From positions 607,752,001 through 607,816,000 of the forward strand of contig JADMNL010000023.1 of NCBI GenBank assembly GCA_016271365.2: a stretch of DNA of 64,000 nt. The letters run 5' to 3'. The translations under genes were made by a program, and so were the position numbers. The DNA comes from Neoceratodus forsteri (lineage: Eukaryota > Chordata > Ceratodontiformes > Ceratodontidae). The notes beneath the pieces were generated by a model. The model saw nothing but the letters and a program-made list of their open reading frames with translations. It had not been told where the DNA came from and did not search any database. Positions 43,982 through 55,745 of the stretch are shown one piece after another (position 1 is the stretch's first letter; the number at the start of each line of letters is the position of its first letter).

Positions 43982-46900
43982 CTGGTCTCGGATTGTTCAT
44001 TCACTCAAGCATGGATCACAGTTATTCTCAAACCTTTCAAATCCACACCTACTTACGGGAAACTATAGTCCTATTTCCCCTTCTTAATTCTGACCTGAAA
44101 ATTCTTGCCAAGGCACTGGCTAACCATCTCTTAGGGGCTTGGCAGGGTCTTATTAGCCCAACTCAGGTTGGCTTTGTGGTGGGCGACTGTCTTCAGATCA
44201 CCTGTGCACCTAATCTCAGCGACAGGTGAGAGGTGAATTCTGGCAGTCTTAGCTTCTTTAGATGTGGAAAAAGCTTTTGACTGCATTTCTTGCTTTTCTT
44301 GTTTGCCACACTATGAAGATTTGGTTTCCCTGACCAATTTTGTGACTGGCTCAAGGTCATGTATCAGCACCCCACAGCCAAAATTCAGTGTAACAGAGTG
44401 TTTTCTCTCCCTTTCCATTGCGGCGTGGAACCAGTCAAGGCTGCCCACTGTCTCCCTTCCTTTTTAATCTTTACCTGGAACACCTTATCCATTCTCTCCA
44501 AACTAGCTCAAATTTTAGGGAATTCAGATAGGTAGAGACAGGTACATGCTATCTGCCTATGCAGATGACCTACTACTGCATCTGGAGGACCCTAAGACCT
44601 CTATATCAGCTGCTGTGGGCATCATAGACAGATTCTCTCAAGTGGCAGGGTATAAATTAAATCTGAACAAACCAAGGGTCATACCTCTCAATGTATATGT
44701 ACAGAAACAGTGGACTGAGGAACTCGGTCTTTCCTGGGAACCTAAATTCTCGCCTACCTGGGGATTAGGATTTCCATTTTATTTCTGCTCTTGTTAACTC
44801 AATCTTTCCCAATATGTCATGCTATCCAGGCCAGCCTGCAGAGATGGAAAACACTACTGCTCTCATTGTGGGATTGAGTGAATGTATTAAGATGAACATT
44901 CTTCCCCGAATTCTGCCCCAATGAATGTGGTGGGCTCATACCTTCCTAAACGCTGGTTTGCCTGACTTCAAACCTTCTTGTCAGATTTCCTCTGGAATGA
45001 CAAAGCCACTCACAGGGCTTATTCCATGCTGACCTATCGGAAAGAGTTTGGTGGATTGAGACTATGTAACATTTTCTCTACTACTGTGCAACACACTGTT
45101 GTAGAATCTCTATGGAGTGCTTTCGCCAAAGGCAACAGATGATTCTTACACTCCTTTGTGGCTCTTGGTGGAACAACACCTTTACCATTCTCAGGGCATT
45201 GACACAGGTAGTCTGATCTATGCCAAACCTTCTGAAATCCCCAAACCACTCCATGAGTCTCAATATGGTGGTCCTCCAAGGCCCTTCACCAGATTTGCTC
45301 TTGTCTTGGTCTCTCACCACATAAAGATGCATCTCAACCACTATTTGGTAACCTGCATTTTGAATAGCGAACACACAATTCCCTCAACCTTTTATCCAGC
45401 CCTTGGCAGAGTTTCAATTTCATCCTTGCTTTCCAATGGGAGGATCAGCCTGGCTAGTGTGGTCCATGCCAGGTTCTCTATTCCACCTACCATCCCTTTA
45501 AGCACTTGCAACTGCAGAGTGCGATACTATCATTTCTGTCCCCTCCATGATAAGACACCTCTAGCCCGTTATTGCAAACACTCAGGGACACTGCTATTCT
45601 CCCACATACTATATCCAAATACTATAATCTGCTATAACACCGTGACCTGAGTAGGTCTAGTGGGGTCTGCTTTTACTGGAAGAATGAATTAGGTCTTAAT
45701 TTGTGTGAGAGGGAATGGCAACAGATCTGGCAACATCTATACAGATACATAAAGCAAAACTGCCTGCGTTTTCTACAATTTCATATTCTGCATAATCTTT
45801 ATTTCTCTCCGGCATGTTTGTACAGGATGGGTAGGGCAGCATCTCCACTCTGTATAAGATGCGGGAAGCAGAGGAAACATTGAAACATATTCTCTGGGAC
45901 TGTGCCCTGGTGACTCCCTTATGACAAGCAATACAGGATGCTCTTGACCCCACATTGGGATTGGATTCTTTTTACTCAACAGATATGCTTGCTGGAACAT
46001 TTTCCCAGAGGACTGCTAGCTCGTTGTTAGGCCTATATGTCCCTCATCTCGTGGCGGCCAAACTGATTATAGTACGACACTGGTTAGATCATTCCAGACC
46101 CTCCCTAAGAGAATGGCCCTCAGAAGTGCTTCAAGTTTTTGAAATGGAGAGATATATTGCTAGTAGGATGCATCGCCAGAAAGCATTCTGCAGGAACTGG
46201 ATCCCTTATTGGCCCTTCTCCCTATCATGAACTGTCACTAGTGCAGTCTGAACCTGGACAGAAGGTAAGATTTCCTACCTGTCCTGTCCTCTTCAGATCT
46301 AGAATATGGCCACTGGCCAAGTACCAGCATGCATACTCATCAGGTAGTTTTCAGTGCTCCAGGGAGGAAGGGAGGGAAGGTAAGGGGAGGGAGAAACATA
46401 GGGTTTTTGATTATTTTGGCTGACTAGGCTATCTTACGTTTCTTAAGATGACATATATGCTATGCCTTTTAGAAATACTGACTCAGTTTCCCTTATTCTT
46501 GTATGGTTGTTTCCTCTGTCTTGATGGATGTGGAAGCTGCTGACTGAGTGCCTGTGTTGCTGTTTTTATACTGTTCAATAACAATACTAATATATAAGAA
46601 GACAAGAACAAGGGGCACGATATGAGATTGGGGCAGGATAAGGGAAATGTAAGAAGTTCTTTTTCACGTAAGGGTGGAGGATGTATTGAATGACCTTCCC
46701 AAAGAAGTTGTAGGAGCAGCCACAGTGAGGGATTTAAACATGCATGGGATAGACATAAGAGACTCCTAGAGGGGCAGGAGAGTCTAAAAAGCTGATGACC
46801 ACATAGGAAATCGTCTGCCAACTTGAATAGGAAAATCGAGCAGACTAGATGGGCCTGGCAGCCCTTATCTATCGACAATCTCTGTGTTTCTATACCCTTA

Positions 46901-47469
46901 TATCTATTTCAACTCTGTGTCCCTTACAGGAACTACCACCCTTTTCATGGTTCAATGAAGGCACATGAACCCTCTTGAGGAGGTTCCACTCCTAGAGGTG
47001 TCAAGGGAATGAAGATCTTTTAGGCTAAAGGTACCTTAAGGAAGAAGCCCCAAGTAAAGAGGCAACTGCTGGAGAAGATGGGGACAGTGGTGGAAACAAA
47101 GAAGTATGAGCTTCAAGAGGCAGCTTGTGCATGGTCCCATAAATAGTCTGGGGAGGGGCATAGTCACTTACTACCTCACTGAACCCCAGGTTATAGCCTT
47201 ATAATTCACTGGGTAGGTGAGCAACTTAGTATAAGGAGAGAATGGTGCTTGTAGATCTTGTTATTCTGTTATTGACATGTTATTCTACTCAAATATCTTT
47301 GTTTGATTGACAGCAAGGAGTTGAATTGTTTATTCAATGTACTGGTGGCTGTTTGCAGTATCTGTCCCTTACAGACACTGTCACTATTTTGGGGTATCAA
47401 GAAGGCACATGGACACTCTTGATGAGGGTTCCTTTCCTAGAGGTACCAAAGGAATTAAATTACTTTAGA

Positions 47470-50398
47470 CCAGGAAGCTAAACTAGTTTTAGAAGCTCTC
47501 TTCTCAAGCGAGGAAATATCAAATCATTGACTCTCTAAAGCCAGATAAAGCGCGGGTCCGATGGCTTCACGGGCCTTTTTATAAAACCTTTAAAAATGGC
47601 TAATACCCTTGCTACTCAAGTATATGCATGTTGGTATTCCAGGGGTTAGTGATCAAACCCTGTTGAAGCAAGAATAATCCTTTGCCTAAACAGAAAACCC
47701 GTCTGAAGTAGAGCAACTACAGGCTATCTCAGCTCCTTAATGTGAGCGTTAAAATATATGCTAAAATTCTGAGCTAACTGACTGGGGTCAGTATGGAAAG
47801 GACTACTCAGCCCAGAACAAGCTGGTTTGTGGCTGGGCATTCCTCGATGGATCATTTCAGGAAGCTGTTCTGTTTAATTTCATGCTGGGGCTCCTGAACT
47901 AGAAGCATCTCTGGTATCCTAGATGCGGGAAAAAGCTTTCGACAGAGTAGAATGGTGTTTCATGTTTGCAGTATTACAGAAATTCGGTATTCTCCAATGG
48001 TTCATTGATCACATCCGTGTTCTTTATTCATGCCCATCGGCCAGAATTTCAATGTAACAATCTTATCTCGATCGTCTTTCCCCTTTCCCGAGGTACCCGA
48101 TCAGGGTTGCCCTCTTTCTGTTCCTCTTTCTCTGTTCCTCTTCAATCTGTATATCAAGCCCTAATAAGGGCCCTGAAGTCGGACAACCTAATACAGGGAA
48201 TTCATGTTGGTAATCTTGAATACAAAATATCTCGCTGATGACCTGCTATACATATAGAAAATAGCAGAGAATCCTTACCTCAATTACTCCAGACCATTTC
48301 TTGTTTCAGCGTCTTCTCAGGTTATAAACTAAATAGGAACAAAACTAATGTATATCCCTTATCTCCTCTTCTACGCAAGGATTGGTGCTCCTCCTTGGGC
48401 CTACAATGGCAGGAAAACTCCTGGTTTATTTGGTGTTAGAATCTGAAAGACCTTTCCAACCTTGTGAGCCTTAATCTAATCCCTCAGTTCAAAACTATCA
48501 AAGAGGACTTAGAGAGATGGAACAAACTACCCTTGTCCTTCTGGGGTAGAGTAAACACTTTAAAATGGCGGTTTTACCCAACATTTTACCCCCTTTAATC
48601 TTAACATCTATCTGCCTAAGTCCTTCTTCAAGCTTCTACAGATTTTGTTCAGATTTTCTGTGGAAAAGGCAAAGCCCCACGTCGGGCATATACAAACTTA
48701 CCCACCCTAGGAAACTAGGGGGCTACAGTTGCCTGACTTCTAAGTTTATTACTTAGCTATTCATGCTACTAGATTCTTCGTAATGGGCGGCTGCATGCAG
48801 TAGCCCCAAGTTCTCTCCCTGACTAATTTTAGATCGTCCCTCAATTGTCAGCCATAAGTTAGACTTGGAAGTTCTTTTATATATCCCTGGTCTAAGGTTC
48901 CCCAAAAATAAAAAACACTCCGTTAGGTTGGGACGTGAAGGCCCTACACCAGCTCTATTCTTTGCTTCATAAACCTTACTTAAGGGACCTGGCGCAACCT
49001 CCGCTCAATAACCCAAACCTACAAATAGGTAATCCTTAATCAATAACTTCATGAGGCAAATACTCTTCCAAAATTCAACTGGCAGACTTTGTTTTGGCCG
49101 ATTCAATGATTCGGCACCTGCGCTAGCCACCAAATTCAGGTGAGTCATAACGACTTATTACGACTGTACCAGGTTCACCAGGGTGTATGCCTTTCTTAGG
49201 AAAGGCCCATGGACCGATGGAGCGGAGTTATATTAAAAAATTGAAGGAATTAGCAGATAGCCAGAAAGCAATTTCCAAGACTTATAAGTTAATTTTGTCA
49301 GAGGTAATGCACAAATATACTCCCACAGCCCACTATTGGGAGACTAACTTTATTAAAGGGTGGCCAGCCGAAATTTGGGAAAGGATTTGGATGGATACAT
49401 ATTTGTATTAAACAAGATAGACTCAGAAATATCCAATTCAACATCCTACATAACCTTTATTTTTCTCCTGCCAAACTATCCTGGATTTATAAGTCCTCTC
49501 CTTCGCTGTGTGGACTGTGGTGACTCCTTTGCCACTTTACATCATAAACTTTGGCCCTGTCCAAAATTGCTAAATTCTGGGACCTGGTCAAGCAGTGGGT
49601 GGCCTCCTTTTGTAATATTTCAGCCTTTTTAATGAAAATGTATGCTTACTAGGGATGTACACTCAAATTCCAACCTGGACTCAAAAGTGGCAGATGGCAA
49701 TGATAGCTCTAGATTGCAAGCTGGTAATACTCTGGCACTGGCTGGGCAGTTGGGAACCTTCGTTCAGAGAATGGTGGGATGAGTTTTAAATGCTCTAAAT
49801 GCCAAAAGGTGTGGCACCAGTCTTTTCAATCTGCCGAGAAATTTCAGAGGTGCTGGGGTGATTTTTTGTAAACTTAAAGGACAAGTACGGTTATTAGGGG
49901 GAGCGAGCCTTGAACCCTTCTAAGCTAGGGGTCCTTGGAACCAGGTTATCTATGTTCCTGGCTCTTCTCTGCCCCCTCCCTCCCTTAAGGTAGATAGGGA
50001 TTTGATATGGAGTTATTAGAAAGGAATTTCTTCAATGCACTTTTAGTTTTATTTCTTCTCCCTCTCTCAGGCCTTCTTTTACTCCTTTTATGGTGTTTCC
50101 TTCGTTGTCTCCCCTCCTCAAGGCGAAGTCCAAGGTTGAACTAATGTTTTATTTGGTAGGCTAACCTAAACGTTACCAACTAAATACCTACAAGGAAAGT
50201 AAACTGTTTGTAAGTCCTAAGTATTTGCTCAAGTTGAGGGTGGGTTGGGGTGGATTTTTTTTTTTTTTCTTTATTTTTATTAGTAGACACTGTCATATAT
50301 AAGTGCTGGCTTCTAGTTTTGATAATGGCTGTTTGTTTGTTTGGTTTGTATTAGGTGCTTGGCATTCCAAAAACAAAGTTATTTGCCAAAAAAAAAAA
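47470..50398 (+). mobile_element. LINE Q, Tx1/L1-type, 5'-truncated, with target-site duplication
   Basis: It is flanked by AAATTACTTTAGA at 47457-47469 and again at 50398-50410. The 3' end is an A-run (50388-50399). It begins in the pre-RT (ALFSSEEISN, SLKPDKARG-like near 47520-47570) and continues through VKIYAKIL near 47740, DAGKSFRQSRMVF-type text near 47920 and SRGTRSGLPS near 48085. A LADDLLYI box is near 48232-48255, with YADD's Tyr replaced by Leu. After that come MERSYIKKLKELADSQKAIS near 49205-49265 and a C-terminal CVDCGDSFATLHHKLWPC near 49508-49560. Order and C-terminal zinc-like motif are those of Tx1/L1 LINEs. Stops and frameshifts are frequent. Confidence 0.85.
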
Positions 50399-51025
50399 AT
50401 TACTTTAGAACAAAAGTACTTAGGTAAGGAGCACCAAAATAGTAGAGTCGATGTTGCAAATGAAACGTTCAATAAAATGATTTCTGGTGAATTATGAAAA
50501 TTAAGGTGATGGTTGAAAGGGTGTGAGAGGAGAAATAAAAAACCCATAAATGGAAATATACCATTATCCTGACTCCAACTCGCAGTGAAAAACTATTAAC
50601 TGTATTAAGACTTTTGACACGAAGGACAGGAGGAACCTCCTTGTACAGGAAACCTCTGAGGAACCAAGGCCTAGTTTGCCATCCATCAAAGCTTTGGGCA
50701 GAATTAGTGACTGCTTATATGCTGCTGAAGGAATATTTTGGAAGGAAATGTTCTCACTCTGTCCCTCTGATAAGATAATGCTGTGAGGTGATTCCTAGTA
50801 TTTGGATATGTATAATGGGGAACTTACCCCTCTCAAAGGAGAACCACATGCACGAGGTGTGATTTCGGAGAGTAGCATCTATTGAACAAAGCTCACCCAG
50901 CCTCAACACTGCAAGAGCCTGTCAATGATTGGGATAAGAAGATCTAAAAGAAAGGGGTACAGAGTGAGACCAGGTGACTTGCAAGCAAATGTAGGAAGGA
51001 TTACTTTAAGAGATGTTGCTAAGTT

Positions 51026-51260
51026 AATCTGCAAAACCAATGAGACTCCCATGAAGAGAATCTCACCCTTAGGAAGACATACATTACATGAAACACCAGG
51101 AGGTGCTGCAGAGTCAATCTAAATGGATAAAGGAGCCCCATGGTGAGAATCCTACCCTCAAGATGCCTGGCAGGAAAGGTGGACACCAATCGGTGCCAAT
51201 CAGTCGATCTGCACAGCTAAAGGGTCACCACTTAGTGAGGGCAACATTTTCCGGAAAAAA
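51026..51260. repeat. Weak ~90-bp tandem repeat (three copies)
   Basis: Starts at about 51026, 51114 and 51205 share (A/G)TC(A/G)ATCT then, 20 bases on, CCCATG..GAGAATC.(T/A)CCCT or its decayed form. Copies are only about 60% alike by eye. Confidence 0.35.
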
Positions 51261-51644
51261 CAAACAAAAGAAACAGACATACAAGCTCCAGATAACAGGA
51301 GCTGCTGCCTGTCAATGAAGGCTGTATCTACACTGAAACATGAACCAAGAAAGGCAAGTGCCCAAGTTCTATTTTAGTTGAGTTACTAAGATAAAGTGCA
51401 ATTACAATTGCAAAATACAAACACATAAGGCAAAACAGTTATAACAGGTACCAAGTGTCTTAGCTCAGCAGCAGAAGACTGGCCGACACCCATTTGTTTC
51501 AGATTTCTTTGACTCTTCTGGGGTCTTTTGTATTTTGTACTTACACTTGAACTTTATTTCATGAAATGAGTAAATCAGCAGCCCTTTATGCTTGTCTTTT
51601 CCTTTGCTGGACCACCTCACTGGATGAAAATGTTTTGTGCAAAT

Positions 51645-53908
51645 AGATACATAGATATATAGACACTGTCAGCAATAAGGGCCTATGGCCCATCAGCAGG
51701 CTCATTTGAGCTTGTAAGTTCACTTTTATGGTTTTCTAGAAGTCTGTTGCCCTTACCCCGGACCTCCAGAATTCTCTGATGTCTAGTCCACGAATTCTTA
51801 AATCCTGTGATTGTTTCAGCCCCCACTGCTTCCTCTGGCAGGGTGTTCCACTTGTCCACCACCATTTCTGTGAAGAAATTCTTCCTTATGTTTCCTCTGA
51901 ATCACACTCCCTCCAACTTCATCCCAAGCCCTCTAGTCCTGGAACATCTTTTCACTGGAACATAGTGTATTCCTGCACCCTGTTCCTCCCTGTAAGGTAC
52001 TTGTATGTCTCTGTCATATCCTCTCTCTCCATCCTCTCCTCCAGGGGTACATGTTCAATTCCTTCAGCCTGTTCTCATAGGACTAGGGAGGCAGTATAGT
52101 GCAGTGGTTTAAGGCTCTGAGCTGCAAATCTGGAGACCTGGATTTGAATCCTACAGCCCCACTTGCATACTGTGTGACCTTGAGCAAGTCATAATTTTCC
52201 TGTGCTCCCAGTTCAGTACCTGTAAACAAGCTTTCAGTTTAGTGTGTTACTCCTGGTAAAACAACTGAAAAAACACAAAACAACTTGTGATGCAATTCCT
52301 GTACCATTGTGTTGCTCTCCTCTGAACCTTCTCTACCTGTCTATGTCTTCACGAGGTAAGGTCTCCAGACCTGTACACTGTACTCAGATGGTGCCTCACT
52401 AGTGTCTTGTATAATGGAATTATGACCTCCTTTTCCTGCTGGTGATGCCCCTGCCTATGCATCCCAGCAGCTTATTTGCTTTACCTGCAGCCTTGTCGCA
52501 CTGTTTCCTACCTTGCAGTCATCAGAGATGGTAACCCCAAGGTCCCGTTCCTACTTGGTGCATGCTACATCCTCACCCCCCAACTGATATGTTGTTCAAG
52601 GTTTTGTGCCCCATATGCATTACCTGCACTTCTTTGCATTAAATTTCAACTGCCAAACCCTTGATCATTCTTCAAGCTTCTGCAGGTCCCTCCTCATTCT
52701 GTCTACACCCTCTGGTATGTCCACTCTATTACAGAGCTTCATGTCATCAGCAAACAGGAAATTCTGCCTTCTAGGTCTAGCACAATGTACCAGATAAAGA
52801 CGTTGAATAGGATTAGTTCCAGCACAGATACCTGTGGTAGCCCACTAGTCACTCTTCCCTCTGTGGAGTGACTACCATTTACCACCCTCTGTGTCCTTCC
52901 ACCCAGCCAATTACCTACCACCACACTACTGTCATGCGCCACTCCAATATTCCCCAATTTGTTTAATAGCCTTCTATGTGGCACAGTGTCAAAGGACTTG
53001 CTGAAGTCCAGATAGACCACATCCACTGCCTCCCCTGATCCACCTCCTTTTCACCCAGTTGAAAATTCAATGAGGTTGGTCAGGCATAACCTCCACTGTG
53101 AAACCATGATGCCTTGGGTCCTGTAGTCCATTGGTAACCAGATGTTCTGCCAATCTCTCCTTCAGTAGTAAGCTCCATGATCTTGCCCACTATCAAGGTC
53201 AGAATGACTGGTCTGTAGTCTCCCGCTTCCTCTTTGTTCCCACTTTGTATAAGGACTACATCTGCTGTTCTCCAGTCTTTGGGTACCTCCTCTGTTTCCA
53301 GTGATCAGCTAAACGGATTGCCAAAGGTTCAATCACCACCTCTCTTAGTTCCTTTAGGACCCTGGGTCCACTCCATCTAGCCCCATTGCTTTATTGACTC
53401 TTATTCCTTTAGGTTCCCCTAGTACTCTTTCCATGTAAAGGGACTTGTGTCCATTTCTGTGCCATTCCCACCCATTGTACTCCTTCAGGCCCATTACCTC
53501 CTCTTCCTCAGTAACGACTGAGCAGAAATATATATTCAGTATGTCAGTTTACTGTTGTCATCCTCCATGCAGCTCCCATCCTCCCCTTCCGTCTCACTAT
53601 CCTCCCAGATCTCTGTGGCTTTAATGCCATCTTTCACATAACATGCCACTTCTTCTCCCTTCCTGTCTGCTCAGTGTCTTCTGAATATGTTGTAGCCAGA
53701 TATGGCCATCTCCCAGTTGGGGTTATCATTACACCAGTTCTTTGTGATGGCCACAATGTCCAGGTCTGAATGCACCATGCAGCCTCCAGATCCTCCATCT
53801 TGTTGCTAAGGCTCCTGGGATTGCACACATGGCTTTCCGTTATGTGAACTCCCTGGGCTGTTTAGCTGTTCTACTCCAGCCACCTCCTGGTTGTCCTTTA
53901 TCCCTGGT
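51645..53908 (-). mobile_element. LINE R, CR1/L2-type with internal deletion, split by a SINE
   Basis: The 3' end is near 51645 (CTATATATCTATGTATC on minus). Minus-strand coding: NPRSLSNKMEDLEA endonuclease start near 53780-53828; a jump (the endonuclease end and linker are missing) to pre-RT near 53370; VVYLDFSKSFDTVPHRRLLNKL near 52960-53025; NWLGGRTQRVVNGSHS near 52860-52905; and a degraded LADD-type region (LLMT) near 52740-52755. The thumb follows, interrupted by SINE copy 3, and MVVDKWNTLPEEAVGAETIT is near 51800-51865. It is broken in several places. Confidence 0.8.
52084..52284 (+). mobile_element. SINE copy 3, tRNA-headed CORE-like SINE
   Basis: Plus strand: tRNA-like head with A-box-like TAGTGCAGTGGTTTAAGG near 52097 and B-box-like GGATTTGAATCC near 52140. 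Then CACTTGCATACTGTGTGACC and TTGAGCAAGTCA (CORE segment), TCCTGTGCTCCCAGTTCAG and a 3' part with ACCTGTAAACAAGC and CTCCTGGTAAAACAAC. It lies inside the thumb of LINE R (host text ...CTGTTCTCATAG before and CAATTCCTGTACCATT after). RNA polymerase III would transcribe such a head; that is family knowledge. Confidence 0.8.
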
Positions 53909-54334
53909 TTTATTTATTTATTTGAATCTAGGATTACAAGTACCTTTGAGCCAAGGCTCTTTACAAAGGTTCCAGTTCAGTTGCAGTACAATGACAGAAA
54001 AAAGACAATTAAGTAACAGAGGCAGGATTACAGGTTAACAATCAGTTACATGAATATGAATACATACATTTGGTTAAACTATAGCCAGAGGCAGGCATTG
54101 ATGGGGTAAAAAGTGTTACAAGACATGGCAAGGACACAAAAGGTAAGAGCAGCCAGAGGCATTGTCACATCACAGATAGAACAACAGGCGGGGAGGTGCA
54201 GGGGAGGGGAAGAGGGGAGGGAGGGAGGGTTGTAGGAGATTGGGGTAGATAATAGAAGTGCTATGCAGAAAGAGCTGGGACAAGGATTGGGTAATGGTAA
54301 GGAGGGCTGATTAAAGGAGACAGTCATTTTTAAA
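53909..54334 (-). mobile_element. 3' end of a LINE related to L
   Basis: The minus strand ends CAAATAAATAAATAAAA at 53909, preceded by CTTGTAATCCTAGATT and AAGAGCCTTGGCTCAAAGG. The corresponding end of LINE L (28870-28930) has TTTGTAATTCAATTCTC and AAAGAGTCTTTGACTCAAAGG. No coding part is evident. It abuts LINE R on one side and LINE T on the other. Confidence 0.65.
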
Positions 54335-55745
54335 TCGGATCTCTCCTCACCAATGTCGGGGTTCCTTAAGAATCATTCTCAGTCCATTGTTCTTCTCTTT
54401 GATTATCAACAGGATGTCTAATATTCCTAGTTCTTCCTCTACCATTCTGTATGAAGAAGACATGGTTCTGTACACCAGCACCAAGGACATTACCACCATA
54501 AATTCTACCTTAACAAAGAATGCTGACTGTTTACAAGCATAGCTAAAGCCTAATGTGCTCCTACTGAATACCAATAAGACAGTTGCCATGCTTTCTGACT
54601 CTGCTCCCAGAATCAAGGCCAGTCCCTCTGCTTTTACCATCCAAGACCCAGAGGGCTCTCTGCTAGAAGTGGTTGACTCTATTAAATATCTAAGAATAAC
54701 CCTAGACCCTTCACTGGATTTTAATCAACACATATCTACTACGTGTAAGTTGTAAATATAAAGTTGGGTCTGGCCTATAAAATAAGGTCTTCTCTCACCA
54801 CTTCCGCTAGGCTGGCCATAGCCCAGAGGGTTCTTAGACCTAGTCTAACCTATGGGCTAATGGCATACCTAGATGCCAACAAAGGAGTACTGTAAAATGG
54901 AACACTTGTTACAATAGCATCTGCCATTTTGCCCTGTTGTTACCTACACTCACACATCACTGCATACTCTACTCGAGCCTGGGCTGGCTTTCCCAGCCTC
55001 CTATCGTCAATATACCACTGGCTATATGTTAGATAAAATCATTAGAACTAGCACACCAATGTCACTGGCCTGCATGTTAAGTCATTCCACACAGGTCTAC
55101 CCTCTGAGGTCTGCAGAAAGGTCTCTTCTAGCATACCTAGATGTGCTATGACAATGGGTGATCATGCTTTTGCAGCATCTGCTGCCAAGCTTTGGAACTC
55201 CCTGACATTATCTGATAGACACTCCAGTCACACCAGGCTTTTAAGATGGAGCTTCATTCCTTCCTCATGGGCTCTGGACAACTGCACATGCATTGACCTT
55301 TAGCACATCCTCTTATCATGGCACTCCTGAATACACTTGTAGCACTTATCTACTGATTGTCATATGAATTACTCCACTCTACTGTTGTTTAATTCTCTGA
55401 TTAAGCGCATTGTTTAAATGTCCTGCACTGCTGTAAAACTGTAATTAATACTCAAGTTTTGCTAATCTTTGTATGTAAAGATGTATATCCTTACCCTGCC
55501 TGTAATTGCCTGTAATTGCCTCCATATTTCCTGTAATCTCCGGGTCACACCTGAAAATAGGGCAACTGTTTTGTCTAGTGTGCTTACCTGGTAAACAAAA
55601 GCTAAATAAATAATAAATAATGTATTGTCACCTGTAATGCTTTTCCACTGTCTGTAACTCTCCCGGACGTGCCTGAAAATAGGCAACATTTTTGTCTAAT
55701 GCACTTACCTGGTAAACAAACACTAACTAACTAAATAAATAAATC
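54335..55745 (+). mobile_element. LINE T, second LINE group, 5'-truncated, duplicated 3' tail
   Basis: The plus strand reads a damaged VP.ESFS start (VPQGS-type) near 54358. The catalytic region LYEEDMVLYTSTKD near 54448-54490 has YADD changed to YEED. LLLNTNKTVAMLSDSAP and SIKYLRITLDPSLDFNQHIS follow near 54555-54735. The C-terminal text is decayed. The 3' end GGTCACACCTGAAAATAGGG...CTTACCTGGTAAACAAA and TAAATAAATAATAAATAA appears at 55552-55620 and again at 55662-55745. LINE O is the closest relative here. Confidence 0.75.

Larger units (their letters stand above)
37505..46235 (+). pseudogene. ORF2 remnant of LINE N (Tx1/L1 endonuclease-RT)
   Basis: Endonuclease: IILGGDWNLVLYPDLDRSG near 37650-37710, PHKSYFHINYFSINLS near 37830-37880 and HTVISDHAPILMKL near 37915-37960. 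Linker: LEHYLSAMDDLDDWNRLHAL near 38205-38265. After LINE O the pre-RT reads IEQLLKR and FYATFIDVLAPFLVRLFN near 43250-43360. After element P come WITVILKPFK, LLNSDLKILAKALANHL near 44075-44130 and PTQVGFVVG. RT: VEKAFDCI near 44255, a GTSQGCPLSPFLFNLYLEHL frame near 44425-44485 and YADDLLLHL intact near 44555-44585. C-terminus: CIRCGKQRKH...HILWDC near 45855-45900. These are the order and wording of Tx1/L1-clade proteins. It has several stops and frameshifts. Confidence 0.8.
37500..46591 (+). mobile_element. LINE N, Tx1/L1-type, inserted in M and split by O and P
   Basis: The element starts inside the endonuclease (DPDGRFAARGIL frame near 37517) and ends near ACTGTTCAATAACAATACTA at about 46590. 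Pieces are 37500-38518, 43167-43380 and 43982-46591. Removing LINE O and element P gives a continuous order of endonuclease, linker, RT and C-terminal zinc region. It is 5'-truncated. The target-site duplication in LINE M is not clear. Confidence 0.8.
37150..46890 (+). mobile_element. LINE M, CR1/L2-type C-terminal piece, outer host of second nest
   Basis: The left part (37150-37500) reads AVHNAKMVGKANRKVE and CIGRGITSR (thumb), then SLIWNIVYSFGCF and SYKEHLRE. The right part (46592-46890) reads KTRTRGTRYEIGAG, the FFFT region and a degraded WNxLP-type tail. It ends GAGCAGACTAGATGGGCC and TCTGTGTTTCTATA. Together they give the last third of a CR1/L2 LINE with about 9.1 kb of younger insertions between its thumb and tail. 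It is 5'-truncated. Confidence 0.75.
46895..51640. other. Unclassified repeat region X hosting LINE Q
   Basis: About 115 bases at 46900-47015 (CTCTGTGTCCCTTACAGGAA, later GAAGGCACATG, CCTAGAGGTGTCAAGGGAA) recur at 47350-47469 (CTGTCCCTTACAGACAC, GAAGGCACATGG, CCTAGAGGTACCAAAGGAA). After removal of LINE Q the second copy continues at 50399-50450 in step with the first (CTTTAG..AAAAGTAC.T). A further stretch at 47165-47215 (CACTGAACCCCA, then AGCCTT) resembles 56945-56985. No coding sequence is seen. 50450-51640 is otherwise unassigned apart from a weak ~90-bp repeat. Confidence 0.5.

Noticed and set aside
43711..44229. 172-codon open frame
   Set aside because: It crosses the junction between element P and LINE N, so it cannot be one gene; no motif spans it.
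52084..52165. tRNA gene
   Set aside because: Only A- and B-box-like motifs of a SINE head are present; no cloverleaf that I could fold and a SINE body follows.
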